Positions 20,378-30,653 of a stretch of DNA of 64,000 nucleotides are shown piece by piece. Position 1 is the stretch's first letter. Each line of letters opens with the position of its first letter. The stretch is from Doryteuthis pealeii (taxonomy: Eukaryota; Mollusca; Cephalopoda; Myopsida; Loliginidae): the NCBI GenBank assembly GCA_023376005.1, contig CM042145.1:92751762-92815761 (forward strand), given 5' to 3'. The notes below the pieces were generated by a model. That model worked only from the letters and a program-made list of their open reading frames with translations. It ran no database searches and was not told where the DNA came from. The translations under genes were made by a program, and so were the position numbers.

Positions 20378-20790
20378 TTAGCAGTGGCTACCTGGCGTCG
20401 ACTGGGTAGAGGGGTATTTTTAAAAGTTAGTCCCGCAGATCCATTATTACTGAATCATGAATTGAATCCTCATGGGATGTCCCATTTAAATCGCTATGTA
20501 AAAAAAAAATAGACTTTGCATTGATCATGCTACTCTGAAAAGAAATGTTAATGTCTACTATCTAAAATATCAAATAAATTAAAAATCCATGCTGTTATCA
20601 TTTGAATTTTATTTTTTAATTATCTTCACTAATATAAATCAAATCTCTATTATTTTTGCTCAAAACCCAAACCCTGGTAATATTTAATGTGTATATATAT
20701 TTACTTTGTCATTAATTGTTTTATTTTCAAAGTTTCCTCTGGACATACATATACACACAACTGCCCTTTATATATGTATAGATGTAGATA
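20378..20790 (-). mobile_element. Helitron 3' end, family 2, copy 2
   Basis: The minus-strand end is CCCAGTCGACGCCAGG, then TAGCCACTGCTAA, then T. The interior matches 4978-5360 over CGCAGATCCATTATTACTGA, CCATGCTGTTATCATTTGAA, CTTTGTCATTAATTGTTTTA and TTTCCTCTGGACAT. It is followed 19 bp later by a family 1 Helitron in the same orientation. Confidence 0.7.
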
Positions 20791-20808
20791 GATAGATTAT
20801 TATTGTTA

Positions 20809-21445
20809 CTAGCAAATATATGCACCCTCCGGGTGCAAGTATTTAAGTTTTGATATAATAAAATATATTAAATTAGAAAGGCTAATGAAACTGACTAAGA
20901 ATGCAGATAAAAAGATCTGCAACAGAGGGGGTATAATCGAAAAATAGAACAACTTTGAAACTAACTATTCCATCATTTTCCATTACTCCCCTGTTTCATT
21001 GGTAAATTTTCCTAATTTAACTATTTAGTTAAAATAGGAAGTAAAGGATAATTTACAGTTATTTCTTCTTGTAAATAAATTTCTTTTAAGATTTATCCAC
21101 GAGATTTTTGTTTATATTTCTTAAGATAAAACCAAACAATTAGAAATCAATAATACCAAGCACATATTTATTAAAATAAAATTTTTAATATCAATATGCA
21201 AATTAGCCTTCTCGTACAAACTGTAAATCGCTATTTTGTTGTATATATAAATACAATTGCATGTTATTAGTACGTAGATATGATCAACAGTATTAATAAT
21301 GTAAAACAATTTTTATTAATAACTGAAGGTTTAAAAGAATGAAATCATGGAGAATTTGACGTAAATAATTAAGGGAATTGTGACTTGAGTAGTAATATAG
21401 TTTCGGTTACAGACAGAAAAACACACAATCTCCATTATAATAAGA
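20809..21445 (-). mobile_element. Non-autonomous Helitron, family 1, full-length copy
   Basis: On the minus strand it starts TCTTATTATAATGGAGATTG after an A. It ends with the hairpin GCACCCGGAGGGTGC, the 9-nt spacer ATATATTTG, CTAG, and a flanking T. This is the Helitron arrangement (5' TC, 3' hairpin plus CTRR, insertion between A and T). Length is 637 bp, matching 629 bp for the copy at 56987. It includes an internal inverted repeat (CCTAATTTAACTATTTAGTT, then AAAATAGG). A 62-codon frame (21121-21309, minus) is shared in length and position with the other copy, but no domain is recognisable, and it is more likely chance. Confidence 0.85.
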
Positions 21446-21598
21446 TTTATTTTATTATTATTATTGTTATTTATTTATTATTATTATTGTTATTATTATT
21501 ATTATTATTGTTATTTATTTTATTGTTATTTATTTTATTATTATTATTATTGTTATTTATTTTATTATTATTGTTATTTATTTTATTATTAATCCAAA
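21438..21598. repeat. (TTA)n/(TTG)n-like tract
   Basis: Imperfect repeats of TTATTATTATTG and TTATTTATTTTA directly adjoin the 5' end of the Helitron. The frames of Leu/Ile or Asn here are compositional. Confidence 0.85.
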
Positions 21599-21893
21599 TA
21601 ATACTGATTTTGTGAAGTTGAAAATTAAGTCTAGTGGGAATAACAAGGAGCAACCTTTGGTTTAAAAAAAATATTTTATGACTATAAATCAAGTGTTTAT
21701 CTCTACATAAGTATATAGGCTAATCTGTTCTGAAAGTCATATTATTTTTTTTGTAAACATTTCCTTTGTGTCAATGTTAGTAATTTTGTTGTTTTACTAA
21801 CTTAGAATGTAACTTGATGTGAAGGTCATGAAGTATTTAATCTTGTCGATGTTTTTTGTCATTTCATTTGATATTGTTTGTGTCATATTCATA

Positions 21894-22233
21894 CAGTGAT
21901 GCTGATAGCTTTTTAATTTAGTGTGTCCTGGAATGCACATATTTGCTTTGAATGAGTCCCTGGGAAAATTTATGGGTCCCAACTAAAGTGTCTTAATAGA
22001 TTGTAGGGTTTTTATTTATGATCTGGGTAAACAACTAAAGCCATCTAACTCCTACTTTGTAACCTAGCCTGTGTAACTAGTTTCTAAGAAACTATTGACA
22101 TATATTTACACTTAGCTTGAAATGGTGAGGGAAGAAAAAATAAAAACACTGGGATGCATGGATACAATTTTTGTGCGTCCTTTTATATTTTTGTGTGTCA
22201 GGAACGTAGGACACGTACCTATCAGCATCTCTG
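21894..22233 (-). mobile_element. hAT-like MITE, copy 1
   Basis: One of four copies in the window. The termini are CAGTGATGCTGATAG at the low end and, on the other strand, CAGAGATGCTGATAG at the high end, a 15-bp terminal inverted repeat with one difference. CAG termini suggest hAT. The flanks share TTCATA but offset by two bases, so an 8-bp duplication is not proved. Interior landmarks on the minus strand are GCATAAAAATnTAAAAGGA-type sequence and TGTATCCATGCATCCCAGTG. Confidence 0.7.
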
Positions 22234-22587
22234 TTCATATATTTAATAAATCTTTTAATCATCTTTTATTTTTTGTTTTGACAATAATATTATGCATTTT
22301 AGCATTAGCAGTTTTAGTGCTGATAAAATTAAAGAATATCCCTTTTGAAATAAAGCCCCCTTTTATTATGCTGCTGCCAATGTGAAAATTTGTTTTTTTT
22401 TAAATTCATCAAATTGCTTCTTTTTTTCTTTTCTTTCAATTAATATATTTAAGTGTTTTCTTCTTCAATTATTTGTTTTTATTGATTTTTTACAAAGCAT
22501 ACATAAAATTTCAGTTGGTTTCACTTTCACTTTTCTTTTTCTTTGTAAACATTCACAGTGTTCTCTTTTCAATTCTGATTTCAATTA

Positions 22588-22589
<2 letters not shown>

Positions 22590-22646
<57 letters not shown>
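22590..22646. repeat. (TA)n microsatellite
   Basis: About 28 TA units, ending in a short GA run that leads into the hAT-like MITE copy 2. Confidence 0.95.
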
Positions 22647-22652
<6 letters not shown>

Positions 22653-22658
<6 letters not shown>

Positions 22659-22968
22659 TGCTGATAGGTCCCCATCTTGTGTCCCTGACACATAAAAATC
22701 TAAAAGGATGCAGTAAAATTGTATCCATGCGTCTCAGTATTTTTTTTTCTTCACCCACCATTTCCAGCTAACAGTAAATACATTTCAATATTTTCATGGA
22801 AATGATTTACACGCTATGTGGTAAAAGCTAGGGGTTAGACAGCTTTAGATAAAAACTCTACAATGTATTAAGAAACTTTAGTTGAGACCTATCAAATTTT
22901 CCGTGAACTCCTTCAAATCAAATACATGCGTCTCAGAATGCACTAAATTAAAGAGCTATCAGCATCAC

Positions 22969-22970
<2 letters not shown>
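22653..22970 (+). mobile_element. hAT-like MITE, copy 2
   Basis: From GAGAGATGCTGATAGG to CTATCAGCATCACTG, with ACATAAAAATCTAAAAGGAT and GTATCCATGCGTCTCAGTAT inside. It sits between a (TA)n run on the left and (TG)n/(TA)n runs on the right. Confidence 0.75.

Positions 22971-23040
<70 letters not shown>
22970..23040. repeat. (TG)n then (TA)n microsatellite
   Basis: TG run followed by TATG and about 20 TA units, immediately right of the MITE end. Confidence 0.9.
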
Positions 23041-23041
<1 letters not shown>

Positions 23042-23502
23042 CTTTTAATTTATTTTTTAATATATTTCTAAGCCACAAAAAGAAATGATATGAATTTTAT
23101 TTGTTGTTAACATGTGACTATTTATTGTAAAAATTGAATTTGATTTTAACTTCTCATTTTTATTTTACTAAACAATTAAAAATTTTATGATATTATAATA
23201 AATTATTAAATGAAATTGCATTAAAGTTATTTGTTAAATAGTATTAAAACAAATAATTTACTGTTTAGTATCAAAATAAATCATTGTATTTTATAAGTAA
23301 ATTGTTTATTTTCTATTCATTTAATAAATTAATTACATATGTACTTGTGGATAGGTCACACCTTTTTTTTTAACCAAAAATTCCACCAAAATCAGTGGTG
23401 CAAACCTATTCATTCAATATAAATGTAAAACAGCACTACTTTCATTTTTATTTTATAACTATGCTTATGCCTAAATGATTTAACATTTTTTCTAGTTTTC
23501 TA
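23041..23502. other. Non-coding, no gene seen
   Basis: Very AT-rich with repeated short motifs such as AAATTGTTTATT; no recognisable element. Confidence 0.55.
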
Positions 23503-23752
23503 TACGGCTTAGCTCAGTCGTTAGAGCGTCAGCCTAGGAACCATAAGGTTCCAGGTTCGATACCGGCCCTCGCCAACTCAGCATAGTAGCACAGGGTCTG
23601 TGTGGTAAAGTAAGGAGTTGATGGTAGGTGTGACGTTCCACCTCAGACGCAAAAACAATCTCCTTTGTCTAGCGCTAGTGAAAAGGAGATAGAATCCCTC
23701 GCTGTCTGGCTGATACCGACATTAGGCCACCCTGACGACGACTTATACTGTT
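23503..23752 (+). mobile_element. SINE type A, full length
   Basis: Landmarks: CGGCTTAGCTCAGTCGTTAG, GCGTCAGCCTAGGAACCATA, B box AGGTTCGATACCGGC, GCCAACTCAGCATAGTAG, GGTAAAGTAAGGAGTTGATG, TAGCGCTAGTGAAAAGGAGA, GATACCGACATTAGGCCACC and GACGACTTATAC. Compared with 14666-14925, the head differs (TCAGCC in place of TTCGGC), indicating at least two subfamilies. Confidence 0.9.
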
Positions 23753-24249
23753 TGTACCTGTTGAGTAGATAATTATTGATTTTTTTATTATTGAGTTGAC
23801 TGTTAGGCTTTTTTTTACCCATGCTCAGTTACAATTATAGTACTAAGAAACACAACCCTTATTTCTATATGTATGCATCACAGTCTATGGCAAAGTGTTC
23901 TAGATTTAATATTTGTAAGCAAAGTCTTGAAATAAATGTGAATATTTGATAAGTTTTATGTTAGAATAGTAGTTAAAACTGCCAGATTATAATGCAATCT
24001 ATCTGCGGGTTAACTGGAAATACCCACAAATTAAGGGTGTGACTTGTCAGTGAGCATATACGGTATTTATTATGAATAAAGTTTACAATTCAAAAATAAA
24101 AGTTAATTGATTTGATGGAAGTATTTTTGTTATGGAAATCAAATTTATTCTACTAACACTAGTGTAAAATTTTACTATATTAAGGGTGACTGTGACTCAA
24201 CTGACCAATGTTGTTAGTCTCTGACTTATGTGAAGTCAGGTTGAAAGCA

Positions 24250-24390
24250 TCCATTCCTGTCAGATCACTGAAGTTAAGCAATGACAAACCTGCTCAGTAC
24301 TTATGTGGGTGACTAAGGTATCAAATCATGGTGTAATGGTTAGCAAGCTAGTCTTACAGATCCATTACTTCTGAAAAGCGAGTTTGAAAT
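24250..24390 (+). mobile_element. 5S rRNA-derived fragment joined to tRNA-like SINE Q
   Basis: Positions 24254-24318 match 5S rRNA: TGTCAGATCACTGAAGTTAA, GCAATGACAAACC, CTCAGTACTT and GTGGGTGACTAAGG. It is directly followed by the type Q head ATGGTGTAATGGTTAGCAAG. This second 5S-related copy confirms that 5S-headed retroposons exist here, and suggests a composite head. Confidence 0.7.
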
Positions 24391-24559
24391 TTTACACTAG
24401 TGTTAGTAGAATAAATTTAACTTTTTTACCAAAAATACTTCAAATTAATTCACTTGTATTTTTTAATTATAAACTTTATTTCATAATAAAATAATCAGTT
24501 TATTAAAGGAATTGAAAGTAACACAATAATTTACTATAAAACACAATGAAATCAGCTGG

Positions 24560-25010
24560 AGCAGTAGAATACACCGACTGTACCACTGTAGAGGGGTACC
24601 CCACCCAATGAGGCCACCTGTTCACTGTCAATCCTTGGTGTTTAAGGATGGAATTCTGGTAGCTGAGCAGTCCATAACATGCAATACTGCACTTTGGCAC
24701 TTACTTCAGCTAGACAAGCAGTTGGAGATGCCCCCTCTAATCAATCGGTTGGTGACGTCAATCCCTAGCACCTATATGATTGTCTCAACCCTATGGCCTT
24801 TATGGCAAACCTCCTGTTTATCATATATATGCTAGAAGGTAGTAGCTGAGGGTCTTAGTATTCTGGATATGATATTAAACTGCATCTAGTGGTAAAGTTC
24901 CAATTTTGGAGCTCTGGGGTATGTGGAGTACTCTTTCATCACCATTACACCCAGATTCACTTTGACCTGGAGTGGTAGTACCTGTTAGGGTTAAATAGAA
25001 AAAAAGTGAG
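24560..25010 (+). mobile_element. SINE type C with 5' part
   Basis: Begins GCAGTAGAATACACCGACTG and continues through TGAGCAGTCCATAACATGCA, GACAAGCAGTTGGAGATGCC, GACGTCAATCCCTAGCACCT and CACTTTGACCTGGAGTGGT. The 5' part seen here is also present at 28070 and 61395 and gives the best view of the family head. The head has no clear A or B box. Confidence 0.75.
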
Positions 25011-25241
25011 TTTAAAAAAATGTTTAAAAAAAAAATTGTATACCAAACTAGAATGAATAAAATAAAATATCTTCTATTATGCTTTTCTTTTATTGTATTT
25101 TGTATTGTTGTATAACAATATGAAATAGGGACTGGCAAACTCTGTTAGGGGAGGTGATAAAGAAAAAAAATCTTTTTAAATTTTCAAACTATTACCAAGA
25201 TTGTCTGATTTTAATGAAAATTTCACTACTTTATTCATTGA

Positions 25242-25425
25242 CTAGCAGCAGCTACCCAGCGTCGCCTGTGTAGTGGGGAGATATTTTAAAAGTTAGTCTC
25301 GCAGATCCATTATTACTTATCACAAGTTAGATCTTCTCTGGATGACCCGTAAAATCCCCACATAAATATATAACAATATAGTAAGAAATTTTAATTCAAT
25401 AATTTAGAATTAAAACAATTTCAAT
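25242..25425 (-). mobile_element. Helitron 3' end, family 2, copy 3
   Basis: Minus-strand end: CACAGGCGACGCTGGG, then TAGCTGCTGCTAG, then T. The interior shares AAAAGTTAGTCTCGCAGATC with the other copies and is truncated by a SINE C fragment. It lies about 360 bp upstream of the first recognised SLC35F5 exon. Confidence 0.65.
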
Positions 25426-25642
25426 TTTGATGCTCTGGGGTATGTGGAGTACTTTCATCACCATTACACCCAGGTTCACTTTGCCTGTAGTGGTAGTACC
25501 TGTTAGGGTTAAATAGAAAAAAAAAGTGAGTTTTAAAAAATGTTTTTAAAAAAAATTGTATATCAAACTAGAATGAATAGAATAAAATATCTCAACATAA
25601 AATAACCCAAGGGTTGACATGCTATAAAACCCAACTAATCAA
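25425..25642 (+). mobile_element. SINE type C 3' half
   Basis: Repeats the 3' part of 24560-25010 with high similarity (GATGCTCTGGGGTATGTGGA, GTAGTGGTAGTACCTGTTAG) and ends with AAAATAACCCAAGGGTTGAC. The close match to its neighbour suggests local duplication about 150 bp before the exon. Confidence 0.7.
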
Positions 25643-25787
25643 CACTTGATATTATCTGCAATTTTTTTATTGGAAAGAAAGTGCTGTTTTATCTATAATT
25701 CAGACCAAGTGATTTTATATGTTTATTTCTTTTGCTATGATGAAATGTTTTTCTTATTAGTAAAGCAATGTTTATATTTAATTTCAG

Positions 25788-25921
25788 ATTTGACTGTCCA
25801 GTATGTGAAGCAGGCCATGTTAGGATTAAGTGGGTTATCTAGGCCTCAAAGGTTGGTCCTGGGTGTGGTGGTGTTGTTTGTTGTTAATATTATCTGGGTA
25901 GCATCATCTGAACTAACAAAG
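25788..25921 (+). CDS. SLC35F5: SLC35F5 exon: first transmembrane helix
   Basis: This 134-nt exon lies between ATTTCAG and GTAAGA. The first two bases complete a codon begun in an upstream exon; then 44 codons end in phase 0. The peptide contains LSRPQRLVLGVVVLFVVNII and then WVASSELTK. In vertebrate SLC35F5 the matching part is a basic RR(Q)R-type stretch, a valine-rich first helix and IWVASSELT, so the identification is strong. SLC35F5 is a ten-helix membrane protein of the nucleotide-sugar transporter-like SLC35 family; its substrate is not established. A Met lies ten codons in (25817) and could be the start if the upstream exon is untranslated, but the open frame and phase favour a coding upstream exon. 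Confidence 0.93.
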
Positions 25922-26030
25922 GTAAGACATGGTTGAAAATCTTTTGTTAAAATCTATTGACACTTGATGCAGTAATCTTTTTACAGCAATACCAATTTAA
26001 GTATTTGCACACCTTGAGTCACTGTTGTGT

Positions 26031-26345
26031 ATTAGGCTCTTGGCTATATTAGGCTCTTGAGCTAACTTGTTTATTAGGCTCTTGAGCTAACTTGTAATTA
26101 TTAGGCTCTAGAGCTAACTCTTGTATTATTAGGCTCTAGAGGTAACTTGTATTATTAAGGCTCTAAGTAACTTGTATTATTAAGGCTCTAGAGCTAAGGT
26201 ATATTAAGGCTCTAGAGCTAACTTGTATTATTAAGGCTCTAGAGGTAACTTGTATTATTTAGGCTCTAGAGGTAACTGCAGTGTTATTTAGGCTCTAGAG
26301 CTAACTGCAGTGTTATTTAGGCTCTAGAGGTAACTGTTGTGTTAT
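26031..26345. repeat. Minisatellite, ~12 units, 110 bp after an exon
   Basis: Twelve units of roughly 25-30 bp contain TTATTAGGCTCTAGAGCTAA or GGTAACTTG variants. A direct repeat flanks it: CTATTGACACTTGATGCAGT then ACAGCAATACCAATTTAAGT (25953-26000) recurs as CTACTGACACTTGATGTATT then ACAGCAATATCAACTTAAGT (26411-26466). The array therefore lies inside a duplicated intron segment just 3' of the exon. Confidence 0.85.
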
Positions 26346-26564
26346 AGGATACTAATAAAGGTATTTTGTTTATTAAGTTAGCATGATAGAGATAACAATG
26401 ACCTACCAATATGCTGAAAATCTACTGACACTTGATGTATTCGTTTTACAGCAATATCAACTTAAGTATTTGCTCACCTATGTCACTGTTGTGTTATTAG
26501 ACATGTAATCGAGGTAACTGTTGTTATTAAGCTAGTAATAGTAGTAACAATGACCAAATTTCTT

Positions 26565-26705
26565 AGCTGGTGGGAAAATAGTTGGATTCATACCTTTCCC
26601 AAGGGTATTAGCACTATATGAAATGTAAACAGCCTTGTCCAGGATTTGAATTTGGCTTCCTGAGTCCATTTCCTATGCTGATAACCATTATGCTGTGAGC
26701 ACCTC
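26565..26705 (-). mobile_element. SINE type P, 5' half, minus strand
   Basis: Minus-strand landmarks: TGCTCACAGCATAATGGTTA, AAATTCAAATCCTGGACAAG, CATTTCATATAGTGCTAATA and CCCTTGGGAAAGGTATGAAT. The 3' half is absent. Confidence 0.8.
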
Positions 26706-26871
26706 CATAGTCAATATATTTGTGTACTTGTAAAATCTTTGTGTTGGCATAAATATTAAAATCTTGATTAAAATAAACTTGAACTCACCTCAAAAAACAA
26801 TGAATCCTGTGAGGGTCAAGTTCGAGTCAGCATTTGACAATAAAACAGCCAATGATTAAAACCATTAAATC

Positions 26872-27292
26872 ATCAACTGCTACAATTCTTCCAAGCCGAT
26901 GTATCAGTGCTACTGTATGGCTGCATAACTTGGACCCTAATGATAGCACCTAGGAAATAAGCTAGATGGGAGTTGCACAAGAATGCTGTGCACAATATTA
27001 AACAAATCATGGAAACAGCACCCTACAAAAAAGCAGTATTACGAACAATTGCTCCCTATCACACTGACCATCCAAGTGAGACAAACAAGACATGCTGGGC
27101 ACTGCTGGAGAAGCAAGGATGATACTCTTAAGTGACGTTCTCCTGTGGAAACCAGCACATAAGCACACCAGTGCAAAGACCTACATTGACCAGTGGATAC
27201 TGGATGCTGCACAGAGGACCTCCGGAGGGCAATGAATGATAGGGACGGTTGGTGAGAGATTGTCATGTATATCTGTGCTACTAGCACAACAT
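26872..27292 (+). mobile_element. LINE ORF2 C-terminal relic
   Basis: Plus-strand sequence parallel to 1771-2228. It reads VSVLLYGCIT (here ..VSVLLYGCIT.WTL), then SWRQHPTK-like and RQTRHAGHCW-like codons, then GRPAKTYID-like codons, with frameshifts. It ends in (ATG)n at 27290-27307, the typical 3' tail of the family. Confidence 0.7.
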
Positions 27293-27713
27293 GATGATGA
27301 TGATGATCAGAACTTTTGATTACTAAATCCACCAAAATAATTATCTTAATTTTTTTTGGCATTTTTAAAATATTTTTTTTTTTACTGTAACCCTATCATG
27401 TTCATACAGCACTGTCTGCGACATTTTGACTCTAGTCATTTTGGCATCTACTGTTTGCTACTTGGCATTTTGCACTTAGATTATTTTCTGTAATGGCATT
27501 AACCTAATACTCCATTCATGTATTTGGGTGATTCCATTCCTGATTGGCTGCTTGGTTTCTATGATGTTATGATTTTTCATAAATGCTCTGGCATTCTGCA
27601 GTAGGCTTGCAACATTAATCTGTATTAAGTTATGGCTTCCTTGTTGCCTTCTCTTACCAATTTGATGGTAATTGGAACTCATTATGTTTATTCTACATAA
27701 CCCTAGTAGGTGC

Positions 27714-28025
27714 ACATAGTGTAATGGTTATTGTCATAGGAAATGGAATTGGTCATCTGAGTTCAAATCCCAGACAAAGTACTTTCACATTTCACTTCGT
27801 GCTCATGCCCTTTTGAATTCAGGGTTTTCCTTCTCTTAGAGTGGTTGCCTAACCAAGGTTGAAGAGTCCAGTCTGCTCTACTATCTACCCATAGTTGGAG
27901 GGAGATTAGTTGGATTCATACTTTTCCCAAGGATATTAACGATATGTGAAATGCAGTCTTGTCTAGGATTTGAACTTGTCTTATTGTGTCCATTTCCTAT
28001 AACGGTAACCATTACACCATACACC
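27714..28025. mobile_element. Inverted pair of SINE type P copies
   Basis: A plus-strand head (27714-27830: ATAGTGTAATGGTTATTGTC, GAGTTCAAATCCCAGACAAA) meets a minus-strand copy (27835-28025, ending with ATGGTGTAATGGTTACCGTT read on the minus strand). The plus copy is truncated at its TCACTTCGTGCTCATGCCC segment. The arrangement can form a long hairpin in intron 1 RNA. Confidence 0.75.
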
Positions 28026-28069
28026 TCCATATACATAGCTGACAAGACCATGATGATTGGTGTTATGTT

Positions 28070-28672
28070 ACACAACTTAGATGAATTACTGGGGCAGAAG
28101 AATACACCGACTGCACCTCTGCAGAGAGGTGAAATTGCTTTAATGGGGCCACTTGTTGGCCGTGGATGGTGACATGTGATGCTGAATCCTGGTGACTGAG
28201 CAGTCCATAACATGCAACACTCCTCCTTGGTCCTTACTTAGGCTAGACAGGCAGTTGGAGAAGCCCTCTCCGATCAATTGACTGGTCATATCAACCCATA
28301 GTACCTTTATGATTGTCCTGACCCTATTGCCCTTAGGGCAAACCCCAACACTTTTTATCATATATGTGCTAGAAGGTGGTGGCTGGGTCTTATTATCTTG
28401 GGTATGATGTTAAACTGTACCTCATGATGAAGTTCCAATTCTAGAGCTCTGGGGAGTTAGGAGTACCCCATCTTCACCATTACTTCCAGGTCCATCCTGA
28501 CCTGGAATGGTAGTACCTGCTGGGATCCAATTTTGGGGTTAAATAGAAGAAAATCAGTTAACAAAAATATGTTTTAAAATATTTTCAGTAAACATCAAGG
28601 AGGAATAACAGAATGTCTTCAGCATAAAATAACCCATGGGTTGGCATGCTGTAAAATCCAACCAACCGGCTA
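28070..28672 (+). mobile_element. SINE type C, near full length
   Basis: Contains the 5' part (GCAGAAGAATACACCGACTG, GGCCGTGGATGGTGACATG), the middle block (GGCTAGACAGGCAGTTGGAG), the 3' block (GGTCCATCCTGACCTGGAAT) and the module CATAAAATAACCCATGGGTT then GCATGCTGTAAAATCC. About 600 bp, the longest plus-strand copy. Confidence 0.8.
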
Positions 28673-28740
28673 TGGTCATTGTGACAAGCATGTAAGCTAT
28701 TGATAACCATATACATATATATAATGTGTACAGAATTTTA

Positions 28741-28762
28741 GTGATATATATATATATATATG
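28741..28762. repeat. (TA)n microsatellite
   Basis: Short TA run followed by TG repeats, 30 bp left of a Helitron end. Confidence 0.85.
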
Positions 28763-28794
28763 TGTGTGCACATAATTTTAGTGATAAATATATA

Positions 28795-29985
28795 CTAGAC
28801 AAAACTTGACCCGTTGGGTCACCCATTAAGCTCTTGCTAGATAATTGGGATTAGGAAGAGAGTAGGGTCTGCCAAAATGTTGTCTGCTATTCATTTAAAA
28901 ACGAATTAGAATTAATTAAATTGACTATTTAAGATCAAATTTTTGTCTAAAAGTTGTAACATAATGAGCATCAGTAAAATAAAGGAAATAATATTGTACA
29001 TGTAATTTATTTTTAATACATTTTAAACTATTTTTTTCAGGCAATTTTTCTTAAATATATCTTAAACATGACCGCCAAAGATGACATAAAATCTGTATTT
29101 TATAAAATAAATTACCCCCCCCCCTTCATTTGAAAATGAATTACCTAAAATCAAGGAAGTATCAGATTTTAATGAAATTTTCAGTGTTGATTTATCAATG
29201 AATGAATTTTATTCTATTTCAAAACTTTATGATTTAATTAGGTATTTCTGCTATGGTAAATTAATATATATAATTCATTTAAAATATGAAGCGTCTAATT
29301 TTAAGTTTCAAATTTCATATTTTTAGATTCTAAAAACATATTTTATTTAATAACTACTTTAGTTTATTATTGTTATCTTATATTTTTTGTAGAAAAACTC
29401 TATTGAAAATTTAGCCCCCCTTTTAAACAGAACAAATATCGATGTATAATTTCTTTTATAAGATAATAGCCAATTAAATAATTATCGAAAAGAGTAAAAA
29501 AAAGTTCTCCAAAAATTATCTTTTTAGTTTTTATTTTAAATTTATTTTCCGATTTTCGGTAATTATTTTCTATCATGATATCTCCCTTAAATTTTTTTTG
29601 TTTCTTCTATTCACACCTACAAAAAAATATTAAAATCATTTTGTAAAATTTCTAAAGAAACGATTGACCTAGGTATACCTAAAAATTTGGCTGCTATGAA
29701 TTTTAAAAACGAATTAAAATTAATTAAATTGATTATTTGAGGTCAAATTTTTATTTAAGTCGAAAAGTAGAAATATAATGAGCCTCAATAAAAAAAGCAA
29801 AATAATATTACACATGTAATTTATTTTTAATACATTTAAAACCATTTTTTTGGTCAATTTCAATTGCATTCGGCCTGAGACGCTGTTTAAAAATGGCTTG
29901 TTTACAAAATTAATTGTTACATTCGCGATTGTAAAATAATTTATCAAAGATCAGGGAATTATTCGATTTTAATGAAATATATATT
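28795..29985 (-). mobile_element. Helitron family 3 with internal duplication
   Basis: Minus-strand terminus: TGACCCAACGGGTCA, AGTTTTGT, CTAG, T. Two related interior units follow. ACGAATTAGAATTAATTAAA then TTGACTATTTAAG (28902-29040) recurs as ACGAATTAAAATTAATTAAA then TTGATTATTTGAG (29708-29850), each followed by AATnATnTTnCACATGTAATT-like sequence and a GATTTTAATGAAAT motif (29166, 29971). The 5' end was not located. No helicase coding is seen. Confidence 0.65.
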
Positions 29986-30428
29986 CTATGCCTGTATAGT
30001 CCTTGAAGTTTCCATGAGAATATTGGCCTTGTGAGCTATCTGAAAACACATTCATGACCATCCTGTGATCCTCTCTGTGCTTGCTATTGAATAGAAGTCA
30101 ACTCATATGTATATAATGAACTGTATGACCTTTTCTATTTCTGTTTGTTTCTCTGTTTCTAACAATAAACTCACCTGACTGAGCAATGAGAAAAAAATCT
30201 GTTATTATGGTAACACACAGCATGTTCAACTGGAATATGTTGTACAATGGATTTTTAAAAAAATTCAAATGGAAAATAAATTAAAATATGAAATTATTAA
30301 AATCTTTCATGAATACAGTGAATTTTCTTCTGTATCCAAAAATGAATGTAATAGCACCGCTATAGTTTGGACTCTATTTATTGATGTTGCAGTCCAGCAT
30401 TTTAGCCACTAGGACATGGGAACTCTTA
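29986..30428. other. Non-coding intron, no element recognised
   Basis: Unassigned intronic DNA of SLC35F5 intron 1. Confidence 0.5.
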
Positions 30429-30469
30429 CAAATATATATATATATATATATATAATATAATGTGTGTGT

Positions 30470-30600
30470 GTGGAGAAAGGTAGACAAACACGGGATGTTG
30501 TAGAAAATGGATGTTTATTGTATTATATCCATTTTCTACAACATCCTGTAATTGTCTTCCTTTCTCCACATACTGTCAGATTAATTTCCTCATATTTCTC

Positions 30601-30610
<10 letters not shown>
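30470..30610. mobile_element. Penelope-type foldback, short form
   Basis: GGAGAAAGGTAGACAAACAC, then GGGATGTTGTAGAAAATGGA, is followed within 15 bp by its inverted copy ending TGTCTTCCTTTCTCCACATA. The outer ends match the longer element at 36985-37255, including the 3' flank CTGTCAGATTAATTTCCTC. TA repeats border both sides (30430-30453 and 30602-30650). Confidence 0.7.

Positions 30611-30650
<40 letters not shown>
30602..30650. repeat. (TA)n microsatellite
   Basis: About 24 TA units right of the foldback element. Confidence 0.95.
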
Positions 30651-30653
<3 letters not shown>

